A stretch of DNA of 64,000 bases. Origin: Circinella minor (taxonomy: Eukaryota; Mucoromycota; Mucoromycetes; Mucorales; Lichtheimiaceae). Positions 1 through 13,362 of this stretch are shown in pieces. The notes below the pieces were generated by a model. The model searched no databases, was not told where the DNA came from, and saw nothing but the letters and a program-made list of their open reading frames with translations. Numbering within the stretch: position 1 is the stretch's first letter; each line of letters begins with the position of its first letter. Made by a program: the position numbers and the translations under genes. The stretch lies in the NCBI GenBank assembly GCA_016758965.1, contig JAEPRB010000190.1, positions 1 through 64,000 on the forward strand, given 5' to 3'.

Positions 1-1813
1 TCAACCTCACCAACTAAAAACAATCTTTTTTCAACATGAAAGAAAATATAATATACACCTAATAATTTATTAAAAGGAGAAACAAACTTTTTTTTTTCAT
101 ATATTCATTATAAATGGTGTTAAGCGTTTTTTTACTACAGAGCATAATTAATCCATACACACTCAATTTGTACCAATTTTAAATTCAGTCACAATAGAAT
201 ATCAAGAAACTGTTAAAAGAAAAACCCAACCCAACCCAATACACATAGTATTTACGCTCTACATATAAGAAAAAGTAATACTATTTAATTCTCTCCACAC
301 ACCCCCCCCCCTTTCAAAACACCTGTCTCTCTCATCGTCCTTCCTTCTCCTCTCTCCCCCCCCAAGAAAAAAAGATTTCGATCTAATATTATTTATTTGT
401 CATTTCGGCTCACTGATAAATGATAGCAAAGGCGCAATTATATATATCACATGTATTTAAAAAAAAACCATTTATTTTGAATTTGCGGAGGAAAAGGATA
501 AAAGGTGGGGGGGAGGGAATATAAGACCTTTAAAACAATTATGTTATTTTGAAACAAAAAGGCACCAAAAAAAAAAAAAAAAACCGATAAAAAGGGGGGG
601 GGGGAACCACCCCTTTACGATAGTGAATTTTATCATGTGGGGTTCCATACTTAGTTACAAGAATTTTGTTCGTTACCTGGTAACAACATTTTATCTTTCT
701 CATTCTTTCCCCCTCTCCTTCCCCCTCCCCCCACGAAAAAAAAAACAACTGGAGATAATAATTTCACTAAAACATTGAATCGATCGGTAACACACCAAAA
801 AACACCACACTTTTAACCTTTTATAAACTTTATATAGATATTATGGAAGGTTGAATATTTATTTTAACCAATCAAGTTGACAACGTGTACAAAACAAAAT
901 AAAATGATTGGTTATAATTGATTTTGTGTTACGCCAAACCGTAAAATTCGAATTATAAAGTGTGTGTGTGTGTGTGTGTTAATTTTTTTTTTCTCGAATT
1001 TATTTAAAGTTCTGGGGGGTGCGGGAACGAGGATAAAGAAATTTTCTTTTTTGGGGGGGTTCGGGGAGACGATATAAACAATATATGTATGTGTGAGAGA
1101 GAGAGAGAAAACTAAAAGGGTTATAGTACATAGAAGTTTATATAAGATTAAAAACATAGCTTTTTGTTTTGGCTTGGCTTGACTTGATTTTTTTTTTATA
1201 TATAATGTACAATCATACTATTTTACAAAGGGAAATTTTAACTTGACATATTTTTAAATGTAGAAAAGTGATATTACAATGTATTACAGATCTGGAAGAA
1301 ACGAAAATTGAGTAAGAATTAATTTTTCCAATGGAATAAATTGATTGATTTATTTTTCTATAAAGAAAAAATAAAAATGATATTGATTCTATTTTCTTTA
1401 TAAAGAATATTAAATCAAAAAATTATTAACTAATGAATATACATTTTAAAGATTTTACTATCTGATGAACCCTCCCTCCCCCTCCCCCATCATTTGTATT
1501 ACGTACCCCCATTAAATATTATACATCTACGTATTCTACGTATGATTTGAAAAGAAGGGTAATGTGTGTGACTAAAAAAGTATAACTGACACGAGAGAGT
1601 TAAAGCTATAATATATTTAATGCACAGATCACCAAGAAAAGTTATTACATGGAATGTTCGAATAGAAGAAAAGAAAAAAAAGAAAGTAATTATATTTTAT
1701 TTACAGCTTGTGATAATTAAGAATGAATGGATTGAGTTATATTATATCATACATAGAATTATTATTAATAATTAAATTCATTATTATTATTATTACAATA
1801 ACCATCAATTCAT
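1..1813. other. AT-rich intergenic region, no gene seen
   Basis: I see no convincing coding sequence here. The region carries long A/T runs, short C and G runs (around 301-312 and 594-604), a (TG)n tract near 960-980 and several TACGTA hexamers (near 1501-1545). Short open frames are low-complexity translations of these runs. Part of it may be 3' flank of the leftward gene ending at 1814. Confidence 0.6.
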
Positions 1814-4286
1814 TCAATCATCATCATCATCAAAATTACATCCAAAACTTAATACATCAAATATATTATTACCACCACTTTTTTTTACTGATGTTGATTT
1901 TTTGTTCTTGTTTCTTGAACTATTACTATTATTGTTTGTTGTAGCCAATCGTTTGGGATTTTTTCCAGATAATAAATCATTATTATTATTATTATTATTA
2001 TTATTAGATCGTTTTTTTATATTACGTGGTTTAAGCCAATCTGGTGATAAAGATAAATTATTGGTATTATTAATTGTTGATGAATGTGTTATTACTGCTG
2101 TATCATTATTTGTTATTGTCGTAATAGGTATCCCATAATCATAGACGTGTTCCAATTTATCGGCTAAACCCGTTGTCGTAGCACGATATATTTTCCAAAA
2201 CAGTTCACCTAATTCATGTGCACGCATGGTTCCACCCAAAAGACTGCCAATGTTGGCTCCGCGACGTGCTAACTGCAAATACTGATGCATATGAACACCG
2301 TCATACATACGTTCCAAAGATGCTTTTTCCCTTAAATGATAAGGAGTACAAAGGACTTGACTTAACAAATGAGAACAAAAGACAATACTTTGATATTGTG
2401 CTGTGAGATGTAACACTTGTTTTTTCAGGGCTGGTCTACTTGTTGTAGTGTTTCCATCTGTGTTGTTTTTTTTCTTGTGCTCGGACCACTTTTTGTTATC
2501 ATTGTCTGTGCACGATGCCATCATCCTACCTACAATAAGACCCACAATTTCATAATTTTTGACAACGGTTCCTTGCTTTGCATTTTCTCCAATTAAATAA
2601 CGTAAACATAACACAAAAGATTGAAGTTCATTATTATCAAGTTCAGTTATATAATCTTGTACTTGTTGATCATTTGAATAATGTATATTATAAAGTAATT
2701 GAGTGGATGCTTGTGTGTCGTTTATTATTTGTTGAATTGTTAATAAAGAGGAGGATGTCGTCGATGCTTGTTGAATTATTTGATCCATTGAAAATCCTGG
2801 AACAATTATTTCTCCAATATGATGTTTTTCACGAATATATTCTTTCACACTGGGTGGCTGTTGTTCTGACGATGATGATACACTCTTATCATCCTGTTGC
2901 ATGGTGTTGGATAATAATAAAGTATAAAGACATTGGCGTAAAGGTCGACTGATAACCCAGCTCGATTCTTTTTGGAAATCTTCAATAAATAGAGTTGCCC
3001 AAAACGTCCGTGTAACAAGACAATCTACAATAGATCGGCTCATTTTTCCGAGTTCGGAAATGTTTTCCGGTAATAATAATGCTGTATTATCTTCTTCTTC
3101 TTCAGAATCTGTATTATGTCCAATTAAAAGTACACTTTCTGGATCATATCGATAGATGGAGGTAATTAAGGCTTGTTCCAATCCATCAAGCGCGGATGCT
3201 GTTGAAGAATTATTTTCTCTTGATTTGATAATAAGTGATTTGAGATTTTCCGCTACTAGTGTTAAATCCGGTAAATCATCACCCTTATTATTACATGTAT
3301 CTCGTAAATATTCTGCAACACATTTTGGCCAATAACTAAGTTTATTTTTAACAGGCATGTTTCGTGAAGAACACCATTCCATGATAGGGTATCGTACAAG
3401 TTGTGGATCAAGATAATCGTTGCCAAGTAAAGCTCCCAATAAAGGAAGTAAGGCGACATTATTAAGATGTAAAAATGATGCAAGTTGTTCAGGATGATAT
3501 ATAGTTGCTTTGACTGTACTATAACTGATGTTGACTTTATCTTGTGTGTCGTCGTCGTCGTTATTTACTTGACTAAAGATCGAAAGTGTGTTAAGAGGTA
3601 TATAGCCTTTTCCAATATGTGGATAGGCATGCATATCAGAATCCTTGGATATAACATAACCTTGATATTCATCTGCTAATTTAACCACACGACCATCTGC
3701 TTCTCCTTGACACACAATAGGATTCAATCCTAAATCTCGAATCGTTTGAAGACATACTTCAAGCATCAAAGGTGGTATTAAATACATATCACCAGCATGT
3801 TGAATTCCACTTTCTTGGGTTTTCAAATTATTATTGATTTGATCCAAATGAGCTAATAAAAGTTCAGCACGTTCAATATAAGATCGATATCGTTTCATAC
3901 GTGTATATTCTTTATCATGAGGTAATGCTCCATCAAATAAAAAGACAAGTCGAATCCCAGCTCGTTGCATTGCAGCAATATCTCGACGAATTGTATCAGC
4001 AAAAAATCTATATTGTCCTAAATTAAAAAAAATTATTATTATTATTATTTATAGTTCTTAGAATTATATATTTTGATAAATGATAAGTGTAATACATAAA
4101 AATAATAATAATAATACCTCCATGAACCCAATTAAAGTTTGTTTTCATTGCATAATGATAAGTAAAAGCATTGCCATCAATAATAAAGTAATCATGTTTA
4201 TCTTGTTGTGAATTCGATGACCAAGTATATTGTGTGCCTAATGTCACATGTTCATTAACAAATGCTGACAATCCAAAAATTCCCAT
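1814..4286 (-). CDS. Asteroid-type XPG/FEN1-fold protein
   Basis: Two exons, 4286-4118 and 4017-1814, joined over a GT-AG intron give 790 residues. The N-terminus MGIFGLSAFVNEH has the Gly-rich start typical of the FEN1/XPG superfamily. The acidic residues expected at its metal site are all present: D37 (FIIDGN), D85 (LFDG), E162 and D164 (GEAD), D182 and D184 (SKDSD) and D257 (GNDYL). The protein is much longer than FEN1 and lacks a PCNA box that I can see, so I place it with the Asteroid (ASTE1) branch of single-strand/flap nuclease-fold proteins; MKT1 is a less likely alternative. The C-terminal ~100 residues are Asn-rich low complexity (an AAT-type run near 1980-2007) with Lys clusters, possibly a nuclear signal, and end in an acidic tail. 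The start at 4286 is preferred over an in-frame Met six codons upstream because GIFGL must follow the initiator in this family. Confidence 0.82.
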
Positions 4287-4445
4287 ATCACGACCCCCCT
4301 TCAAGTTATAAAGAAAACAAGGGGAAAAAAAAAAGGTAGAATGTCAAAGAGGAAAGATATAAAAAAAAACAGACAGGAAAAGGGAGTTTCAAGCCACGGT
4401 TTTTATTTTTAATTCAAGTTCAGGTTTAATAGTATATGAGAAAGC

Positions 4446-4448
<3 letters not shown>

Positions 4449-4480
<32 letters not shown>
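4449..4480. repeat. (AG)n microsatellite
   Basis: About 16 uninterrupted AG units lie between the 5' end of the Asteroid-like gene and the 3' end of the ligase gene, followed by ATT repeats. Confidence 0.95.
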
Positions 4481-4485
<5 letters not shown>

Positions 4486-4606
4486 TATTATTATAACAAT
4501 AAGCTAAAGTAATTATTTTTGTTATGTATGGTAAGCTTTGTTTTAGGTAGATTTAGTAAAGGAAGAATGATATATAACAAAATTACAAAAGGAGAAAATG
4601 AAATCA

Positions 4607-5628
4607 CTAAAGAATTGACTGTAATTCAGCATGTAAATTATCTCGATTTTTATAACAAGAATCTTTTTTACAATATTGAGTTCCACAAAGATAACAACTA
4701 TTGTAAATAGCAAAAATTAACATCCAGAATCATAGAATAACGTTATGTATATCTTAAACAACACTTACAATTGAATACCACATCGACATTTGATATGTCT
4801 ACAACCCTCCTAATGTTATATCAAATATATGTATATTATATATATATATATATATGCATATTTTAAATCAATAGAAAACGATTTTTTTTTCTTTATAATA
4901 AGAACACTGTGTAAAAAAAAAAACAAGAACAGGTTTATTACTTACCTGACGTTCAACAAAATATTTACAATTCGGACATCGGACCCAACCTTCTCTTAAT
5001 GCCAATTTTAAAAATTCTTTTGATAAACGTTTTTGGGTACCATCAATAGTAGTAGTAGTAGTAGTAGTAGTAATAGTAGTACTTGATTTCTTCTTGTCGT
5101 TTTTATCACTTGTTTCTGTAATAAGTATTACGTTAGTATGGGTGAATGTAGTAGTTGTACTAGTATAGACAACATAAAATTTATACTTTTTAACTTTTGC
5201 AAAGAAACCAAAGAACTGTTTTTATGAAGCATCCATTGACGCCACCAAATTCCCCATCGATGTCGAAAAGGTAATACTTTTGTTATGATTGCATTCACAG
5301 AATAAGTTTGATTACATTCAGGAAATGGACAATTGATAAATTTCATCAAATCCCTTGTGATAACTGAATTGTTTTTACCACGTTCTTCAAGAGTATTAAT
5401 TGTATATTCTTCTAAACAAGGTTGACAGATAGCATGATGACAATCATTGGGTGTATATAAAGTGATTAGGTTATCGAAAGGTTTTGTTGTTGTTGTTGGT
5501 GGGGGTGATTGTAATAGTGCTGATGATGATATAAAAGAAGAAGAAGAAGAAGAAGATCGATAATAATCTTCTAAACAAATAATACAACGAATGGGCATTA
5601 TTTCATTTTCTATCACTTTGAGTGACAT
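4607..5628 (-). CDS. RING/IBR (RBR-type) E3 ubiquitin ligase
   Basis: Four exons (5628-5187, 5115-4946, 4809-4769, 4697-4607) give 247 residues. A RING-like N-terminal part starts CIICLEDYY and continues with CHHAICQPCLEEY and CPFPECNQTYS. After a Lys/Thr-rich linker comes a second zinc module, RCPNCKYFVERQ then EGCRHIKCRCGIQF and CYLCGTQYC. This is the CPxC...GCxHxxCxCGxxFCxxCG pattern of IBR/Rcat modules, whose GCxHxxC cysteine carries the ubiquitin thioester in RBR ligases. Ser and Thr runs (AGA/AGT-type codons) look like microsatellite expansion. Intron 1 has a clear TACTAAC branch-like site before its TTACAG acceptor. The protein is shorter than most RBRs and the middle IBR appears missing or very compressed. 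An in-frame Met at 5673 could extend it by 15 residues; I chose MSLKV at 5628. Substrates cannot be inferred. Confidence 0.78.
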
Positions 5629-7157
5629 GATATAATATATAATATAATAGTATGTCTCTTCTGTTTTTTTCAATACGTAAGTTTATGTATAACAAAGAAA
5701 AAAAAAAGTAAAAATAAGAAAAAGGTGGAAGATACGTAAGAGAAAAAGTTTTTTTTTTAAAAAAAAGAGAGAGGCTTTACTTTTTGTTTAGCATATAAAT
5801 ATTGATAATATTGAACAATCACTAAAAAAGAAAATTAAATTCGAAAAAATACAAAAACGAACTCAATATAAAAACATGTAGACTAAATAATATATCAAAA
5901 CAATGACAATTTTATATTTTTTTATAATATGTAAGAATAATATGTTATCGATATATGAGGTTTGCTACGTACTACGTACAATGTGTATTATATGACACAT
6001 AATTATTAGATGGCGATATACAATGATACGCTTACTTATTAAATCAGTCTACGTAGCTTTTATGGATCAAAAATCAAGTCTGGAAATACTACGTACGTAT
6101 TTCATTAATCACCTGTTTGTTTATATATAAGCAAAGTGGTTGATATAATAAACTTTACTACTACATTTATATTCCTTGTAAACGAGATTTTCTACGTATG
6201 CCACCCTTTCTATTATTTTCTACCTGCCTTTTGATAAATGGATAACTGGTTACGTATACAGAATTACTACAATACGTAATAAGGTGTAATGATAGTAAAA
6301 GATAGGGTATATGTCAAGTTACATTTTAATGAATTGATTAATGATCGTGGGAGATTTGGAGTTACAGTCTATAATTCAAGTGATAATAAAATCTCGAATT
6401 ATAGTGTAGTATACAAACATTATGCAACAGTGATGTCACTGACAGCCATAAACTTTATCAACTGTACGTATGAATAAGTCTCCTTATTTATTATGACGTA
6501 GAAAACAAGTTCTTTCTATCCATATGAGAAAGCTATAGATGAGCTGAAAAAAAAGTATTTATTCCACATAACATAAATATATATTTTATCTTTTATACGT
6601 AAACTGCTTTTCTATTTTAAAATACAACCATTTAGTCTGCCAATAATTAAATACGTAATTGTTTAATCAAAAATTAAAAAAAAAAAAAAAAAGATTTGTA
6701 TGTTTCTAATATATAGAAAAAAAAGAATTAAGTTAAAAATATATTAAAAACAATTTACAACTGCCTGATTTTTTTTTATACCATCTATAATATATATAAC
6801 AATAAAACTTTTAACATGATTTACCACGGTCATCTGTACAATCAATTATTATAATATAATGAAACGCATAAAAACAGTTACACACAGCTTTATGCAAATA
6901 AATAGGAATTTCATAGATAAGAGTTCCCATGGAAAAAAAAATAACTTAGTTTTCATGAAAGCATAACTTAATTTAGAAGTTTCTTTCAAACATGGTATGT
7001 ATAGTAGAAACATTTGGAATCCTTTTAAGCTTCTGTCCCTGAATTACTTTCACTCTATTTAAATAGTTCTCCTACTAGACGATACCCTTTTTCTTTCCCT
7101 TTTCTCTTTTTTTTTTTTCCTTTTTTTTTTTCTTGCTCTTTTTTTTTTTTTTTAATT
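5629..7157. promoter_or_regulatory. Divergent intergenic region rich in TACGTA
   Basis: This separates the leftward ligase gene from the rightward cytidine deaminase gene, so it should hold both promoters. At least eleven TACGTA hexamers, counting overlapping ones, lie between about 5960 and 6660, with two more near 5675 and 5735. TACGTA contains the ACGT core bound by bZIP proteins. A pyrimidine/T-rich tract (7080-7153) leads directly into the deaminase ATG. I see no gene inside. Confidence 0.5.
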
Positions 7158-8204
<1,047 letters not shown>

Positions 8205-8253
8205 GTTAACCGAAAAAAAAAAAAAAAAAGAGAGAGAGAGAGAGAGAGTTATT

Positions 8254-9270
8254 TTATTTCATCATTCCTGAAGCTCCTTGAGTCACAAATCGCATTAATA
8301 ATGCTGTCAAGATATCTCGTCGTTCATTTACACCTAATCTTTGGAAAGCGGTGTATACAGAGACCCCTATAATATATACATTTAGTTTCAAATTTTATTA
8401 ATAAAAAATGTATACTACTCTTTTTTTTTATGATTATTAATAACTAAGTAATAATTGTTACCTTTATTATCTCTGATCTTGCCAAGTGTTCGACCAGCAA
8501 CTGCACCCTAATAATATTTATAATATAAGAAATTCTTGGCATATAATAGTATTCTTCTCTCTTTTTTAATTATTCCATACTTACCACTGCAGCACCACCA
8601 ACATTTCCAATGATAAAACCAAGTACAGCTCCAGCACCTGTACCTATAATTTTCCATAAATGACCTGGACGATCCACTATAATATATATATATATATATA
8701 TCATGGATATATATTATTTAAATATTAATTTAATTAAAACGAACAGGACCCTTTCTTTCCCGATCCTCTCTTCTCTCTCTTTTCATCCATAAGAAAAAAA
8801 AATGTGCATAATAATAACCTTCTGGTTTAAGTAAATCTGCAAAAACATCACCAAAAACACCTTCTGCATCCACATCTGGAGAGGATGATTCACTCATAAA
8901 AGGTGCGTGTCGTTTTCTTGATTGATCATAAGTTTTACGACGCACAGGATCATTTAAAATATAATAAGCATCCGCTATCACTTGAAATTTTTTTGTTGCT
9001 GAAGCTCGTTCTTCTGCACTGACATTGTCACCAAGTCGATCAGGATGGTGTAATAAAGCTTGTTTTTTATATGCTATTCAAAAAGTTTTTATATTAAGAG
9101 TTAGTTACTAGACTATTCAAAAATAAAAAAAAAAATAAAAAACCACCCACAAGTAAAAAATAAGTATAGAATAAAAAAAAAAAAGTTTTTTTTTTACCTT
9201 CTCGTATTTCAGATTGTGTAGCTGTAGGGTCAACTTCAAGAACTTTATAATAATCAGGAAGATTGCTCAT
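8254..9270 (-). CDS. Small J-domain (DnaJ-like) co-chaperone
   Basis: Five exons (9270-9198, 9073-8819, 8676-8585, 8507-8462, 8366-8254) give 192 residues. The N-terminus is a J domain: LPDYYKVLEVDPTATQSEI, then AYKKQALLHHPDR with the HPD tripeptide that stimulates Hsp70 ATPase, then FQVIADAYYILNDPVRRKTYD. The C-terminal half is Gly-rich and hydrophobic (GTGAGAVLGFIIGNVGGAAV, then GAVAGRTLGKIRDNKG), which resembles a glycine-zipper or membrane-associating segment. There is no Gly/Phe region or zinc-finger domain, so it is a class III J-protein. Partner Hsp70 and compartment are unknown; the hydrophobic segment suggests membrane association. Confidence 0.85.
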
Positions 9271-9848
9271 TTTTTTTTTTTTTTTTTTGAACTTTTTGAA
9301 ATGAATGAAGAAAAAGAAAAAGTAAAAAAAAAAATATGCAAGCTTTTTTTTTTTTTTTATTTAAGGGTTCTTGGGGAGGTTTAGTTAGTTTCAGTTGATA
9401 AAAACTTATGCACAAGGAAATATCTAAACTCAATTTTTTTTAGGTTTGTGTTTTGTTTTTGTTTAATCCTAACCGAAAGATATACCATTATATGATATAT
9501 ATATTGTGTTGCCAAGAAATATGTATGTAACTATTTTATATTTTTCTAAAAGGAGCAATAAAAAGGGTTAATTAAAAGAGTTGGATTTGTAGATCAGCTT
9601 ACAAGTTGTACAATAAATTTTAAAAAAAAGGGTGGGGGGGGAAGAAGTGTAAGTGAGGATTAATTTCAATATTATGAAAATGATAAACCCATTCAATCAA
9701 AGTAATTCATAGTAACTCTTTATTGTATTGAATTAAAATTATTAGAACATAAACATTTTTTCGCGTTAAAAAAAAAAAAACCTTCAATTTTTTTCTTTGT
9801 TTCTTTTCCTGCTCCTACTTATACCACATCATTGAACAAATATTCTCA
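9271..9848. promoter_or_regulatory. Divergent promoter region
   Basis: It separates the start codons of the leftward J-protein gene and the rightward coiled-coil gene. It is dominated by A and T runs, with a T-rich stretch just before both ATGs. No individual factor site can be supported. Confidence 0.4.
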
Positions 9849-11346
9849 ATGTCAACTGAAAATGATGAATTACAATATTGGTTGGAACAAGAACCTATAA
9901 CGTAAAAAAAAAAAAAAAAAAGCAATAGTTTCATTTTTTATTTTTATTTTTTATTTTTTATTTCTTCGTCATGTATAATTTATTTATTTCTTTATTTTTA
10001 GTAATGCAGGAGTATTTCTTGCACCTGATACACCAACAGCACCATCAGAAATATTAATTAAAACACAATTAGAAAATAATCAAAAAAAACATGAACGTAT
10101 TGTTGAACGTTTAATCAATCAACAAGTATGGGCATTAAATGATTTTCAAGCAGCATTTGCGGATCGTATTGACCCAAGTCTTATTCAAGCACCAGAAACA
10201 AAAAGTGGATATTTTGAATTTATTCGTGGTCAAGATTTTTTAGTTGAAAGACAAGGTGAAATACATGATTTATTAAATCAATTACAAACAATGATTCAAG
10301 ATGGAAAAGAAGATACTATACCTATAAAAGATCTTGTTTCTCAAAATATAAATGATCCTGTTGATAATTTTACGGATCAAATCAAGGTAAAAAAAAAAAA
10401 AAAAAAAAAGATGATTCATCAAAAAAAAAGAAAGAGGAATCTAATATTACTTTTTTTTATTTTTATTTAGGTGATTTATGATAGTGAACTTAAAGTATTA
10501 AGAGATAGACAAAAAGATTTATCTGAAAATTTTCAACGAGAATATATTGAACAAAAAGGAAATTTACATCAACAACTTACACAATTTGTAAAACCACCAT
10601 TACAACAACAACAACAACAACAAAGAGTACCCGTTTTACAATCATCAGGAACATCTATTGTTTCCACAACAAATCAAATTGAAAATGAAAAAACACGACT
10701 ACCTAGTAAACGTATGCGTTCTAATTCACCACCTACACAACCCCGAAATAAAGAAAGTCGAGTTTCACCACCACGTAGAGTACCTATACCACAAACACAA
10801 CAATCTCATTCACCAGCACCTGGTTTAACACGTGTACCTTCAAGAGATCCTCGTATTCGAACGATGGATTCAGCAACAACTGGAAATTTAAGTAATAGTA
10901 GATCACCAGAAGTAGCTGTTGCAACACCTATAACAACACCATCCAATAACTCTTATAAGAATCCACCTGCAATAGCAACACCAAGTAATAATATGAAACC
11001 ACCCGAAGTAGCATCATCATCATCACCAGCCATGACATCATCTTTAAAACCGAGGGCAAAACCATTATTTAAGAACCCTTCTATTAATGCATCACTTTTA
11101 GATCGTTCTAAAATGGATATGGTTGGAGCAGATGTTTTTCTTATTGAACGACAAAGTAAAACACGTGTTCGTTTAGGTGAAGCCAAAGATTTCGATAATG
11201 CACTTCATGCTCCTCAAGAAGATAGTCCAATCTATGTTCGTTATTTACAAGGTGAACAATGGTTTTATCGAGCACGAGATCATGCAAGAATTGGTTTGGT
11301 ATCAAAAATTGAACCAATGATTCGTAAATATCTTCTTCAAACATAA
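9849..11346 (+). CDS. Unrecognised coiled-coil protein with conserved-looking C-terminal domain
   Basis: Three exons (9849-9901, 10002-10386, 10471-11346) give 437 residues beginning MSTENDELQYWLEQEP. Residues ~18-220 are charged and Gln-rich and look alpha-helical (for example KHERIVERLINQQVWAL). A poly-Gln run follows near residue 193, then a basic Pro/Ser/Thr-rich disordered centre with RSNSPP and RVSPPRR clusters. The last ~80 residues are well folded in appearance: MVGADVFLIERQSKTRVRLG, then IYVRYLQGEQWFYRARDHAR. The pattern of short beta-like segments and aromatic residues suggests a small beta-barrel, but I could not match it to Tudor, SH3 or another named family. SR-like dipeptides hint at a nuclear role. 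The start gives an uninterrupted reading across all three junctions. Confidence 0.72.
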
Positions 11347-11463
11347 GTGAGATGACATATAACACACATTTTTTTTTTTTACTTCTTTTGCTCTTTGTAC
11401 AAAATTCTTACACGCACATACCATATAAATATACACAAATAAATATGAAATGGTCTTCTTTGA

Positions 11464-11498
<35 letters not shown>

Positions 11499-11621
11499 TG
11501 TTTCAATTTCCCAAAGGTGGAAGAGGAGGAAGTGTTTATTAAATAATAATATATATAGTATGTATAAATAGATAGATTAGACAGAAATACAAGTCAAATG
11601 CAAAAAAAAAAAAAAAAAAAA
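11347..11621. other. Short convergent intergenic region
   Basis: Separates the rightward coiled-coil gene from the leftward HisRS gene. It holds T runs, including about 27 T near 11469-11495, and presumably both 3' UTRs. No gene is visible. Confidence 0.5.
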
Positions 11622-13317
11622 TTAAAAATCTTTGAGTCGTGATTTTAACTCTGAAACCAAGTTAGAACGTTGTAACATAATACCACCTCCTTGAGATTTG
11701 TCTTTGATACGCATATCCTTGAGTCTTACTTGATTAGCATTTAATTCATCTTGTCCAATAATGATGGCCAATGGAATTTGATCTTTTTCACACATGGCCC
11801 ATTGTTTTTCTAATTTAGGTTTGTTTTTAAACATAAATGATGCTTTGATATCATGATCCCATAATTCCTTGGCTAATCTCATTTGTTCTTTTATAAGATC
11901 GCGTCCCACTGCAATAATCAATACTTCAGTTTCTTTACTTTTCACTTGCGTGCCATGGTGTTGTTGTGCTTGCAAAATGGAAAAAATACGTTCCACACCT
12001 AATGAAACACCCACACAAGGTACTTTCATACTCGGTTGACCTTTTTTGTTACGTCCAGCGAACATACCCACCAAATCATCATAACGACCTCCAGCAGCAA
12101 CAGAGCCTACACCCCCCTGTGTACTTGCTGGTGTAATCGCTTCATAAATAACACCTGTATAATAATCCAATCCACGGGCTAAACTTAGATCCAAACGTAA
12201 CTTGTCTTGTACATCCATAATTTCCAAATATTCATACAATAATTTCATTTCTTTTAATCCTTCCAACGCTGTCTTGTTATTTAAAATAGCTTGATCTTTG
12301 AAAAGTACATCCAATAATTCTTGACCCCCTTGTAATTTCACATAATGACCAATTTTATCGGCTACATGACTTTCTAATCCTCTTTCTTCAATCATTTCAC
12401 GTTTTACTTCTTCCCATGATAACTTGTCTAATTTATCCACAGCCGATGAAATGGATCGAATATGATCTTGAGGTACTTGACATACTTCAAAAATACCGTC
12501 TAATATTTTTCGATGATTGATCTTGATGGTATAAGGACCAATGTGTAATGCAGTTAATGCTTCACAAAGAACACGTAAGATTTCAGCATCAGGAATCATG
12601 GAATCGTATGTACCAGCAATATCGAAATCACATTGATAAAATTCACGTAAACGTCCTTTAGTCATGGCCGGTTGATCACGTCGATACACTTTACCAATAT
12701 GATAGCGTTTTATGTTTTGATATTCTTTACCATGCATAGCAACAAAGCGTGCAAAAGGAACTGTTAAATCATATCGTAATGAACAGGATTCTCCTCCTTG
12801 ATCAGCTAAATCATAAATCAATTTACTATCTTCACCATATTTACCGGCCAAAATCTCGGTCAATTCAAATACAGGTGTATCAATGGTTACAGCACCATGT
12901 TTTTTAAAAACTTTGGTAATAATATCAAAGACGTGAGATCGAATGGCCATTTCTTTATCATTATAATCTTTGGTTCCTTTAGGTGTTTTTAATACAATAG
13001 ATTTTTGTCCTTGTTGAAATTGTTGTTCTTGAGTTGAAGAAATATAGTGACGCTTTATATATATATATATATATATATTGTCCCAATAAAGAAACATACA
13101 CATTATTAAAAATATAGCTTTTTTTTTTTTTTTTTCCAATTGGAAACATTTGTATATATATTTTAATCATTAATTGTTAAAAGAGAAATCACTTTTTTTA
13201 ATACCTGTTGTTGTTGTTGTTGTTGTATTAATAATACTTGATGGGTAGGGAGTCTTAAAGTTTTATTATTCGATACCTTTAAACATTGTCATAACCTTTT
13301 AGTAAAAATATCATTAT

Positions 13318-13362
<45 letters not shown>

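Noticed and set aside
539..1157. Short open frames at the left edge
   Set aside because: They translate G, C, A and TG runs into Gly/Glu/Phe/Thr-His low-complexity peptides and have no coding character.
5629..5673. Upstream Met of the RING/IBR gene giving an extra MKKTEETYYYIIYYI
   Set aside because: The extension is a Tyr/Ile translation of a TA-rich leader and is not needed for the zinc motifs.
9849..11346. SGF29-type SAGA subunit for the coiled-coil gene
   Set aside because: The N-terminal coiled coil and C-terminal beta-like module suggested it, but the tandem Tudor hallmarks are not visible.
11622..13139. Reading the HisRS N-terminus as MEKKKKKAIFLIMCMF through intron 3
   Set aside because: This is intron sequence (T and TA runs) and starts at a TTG; the spliced exons give a proper presequence in phase. 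Kept only as a possible alternative start for a cytosolic form.
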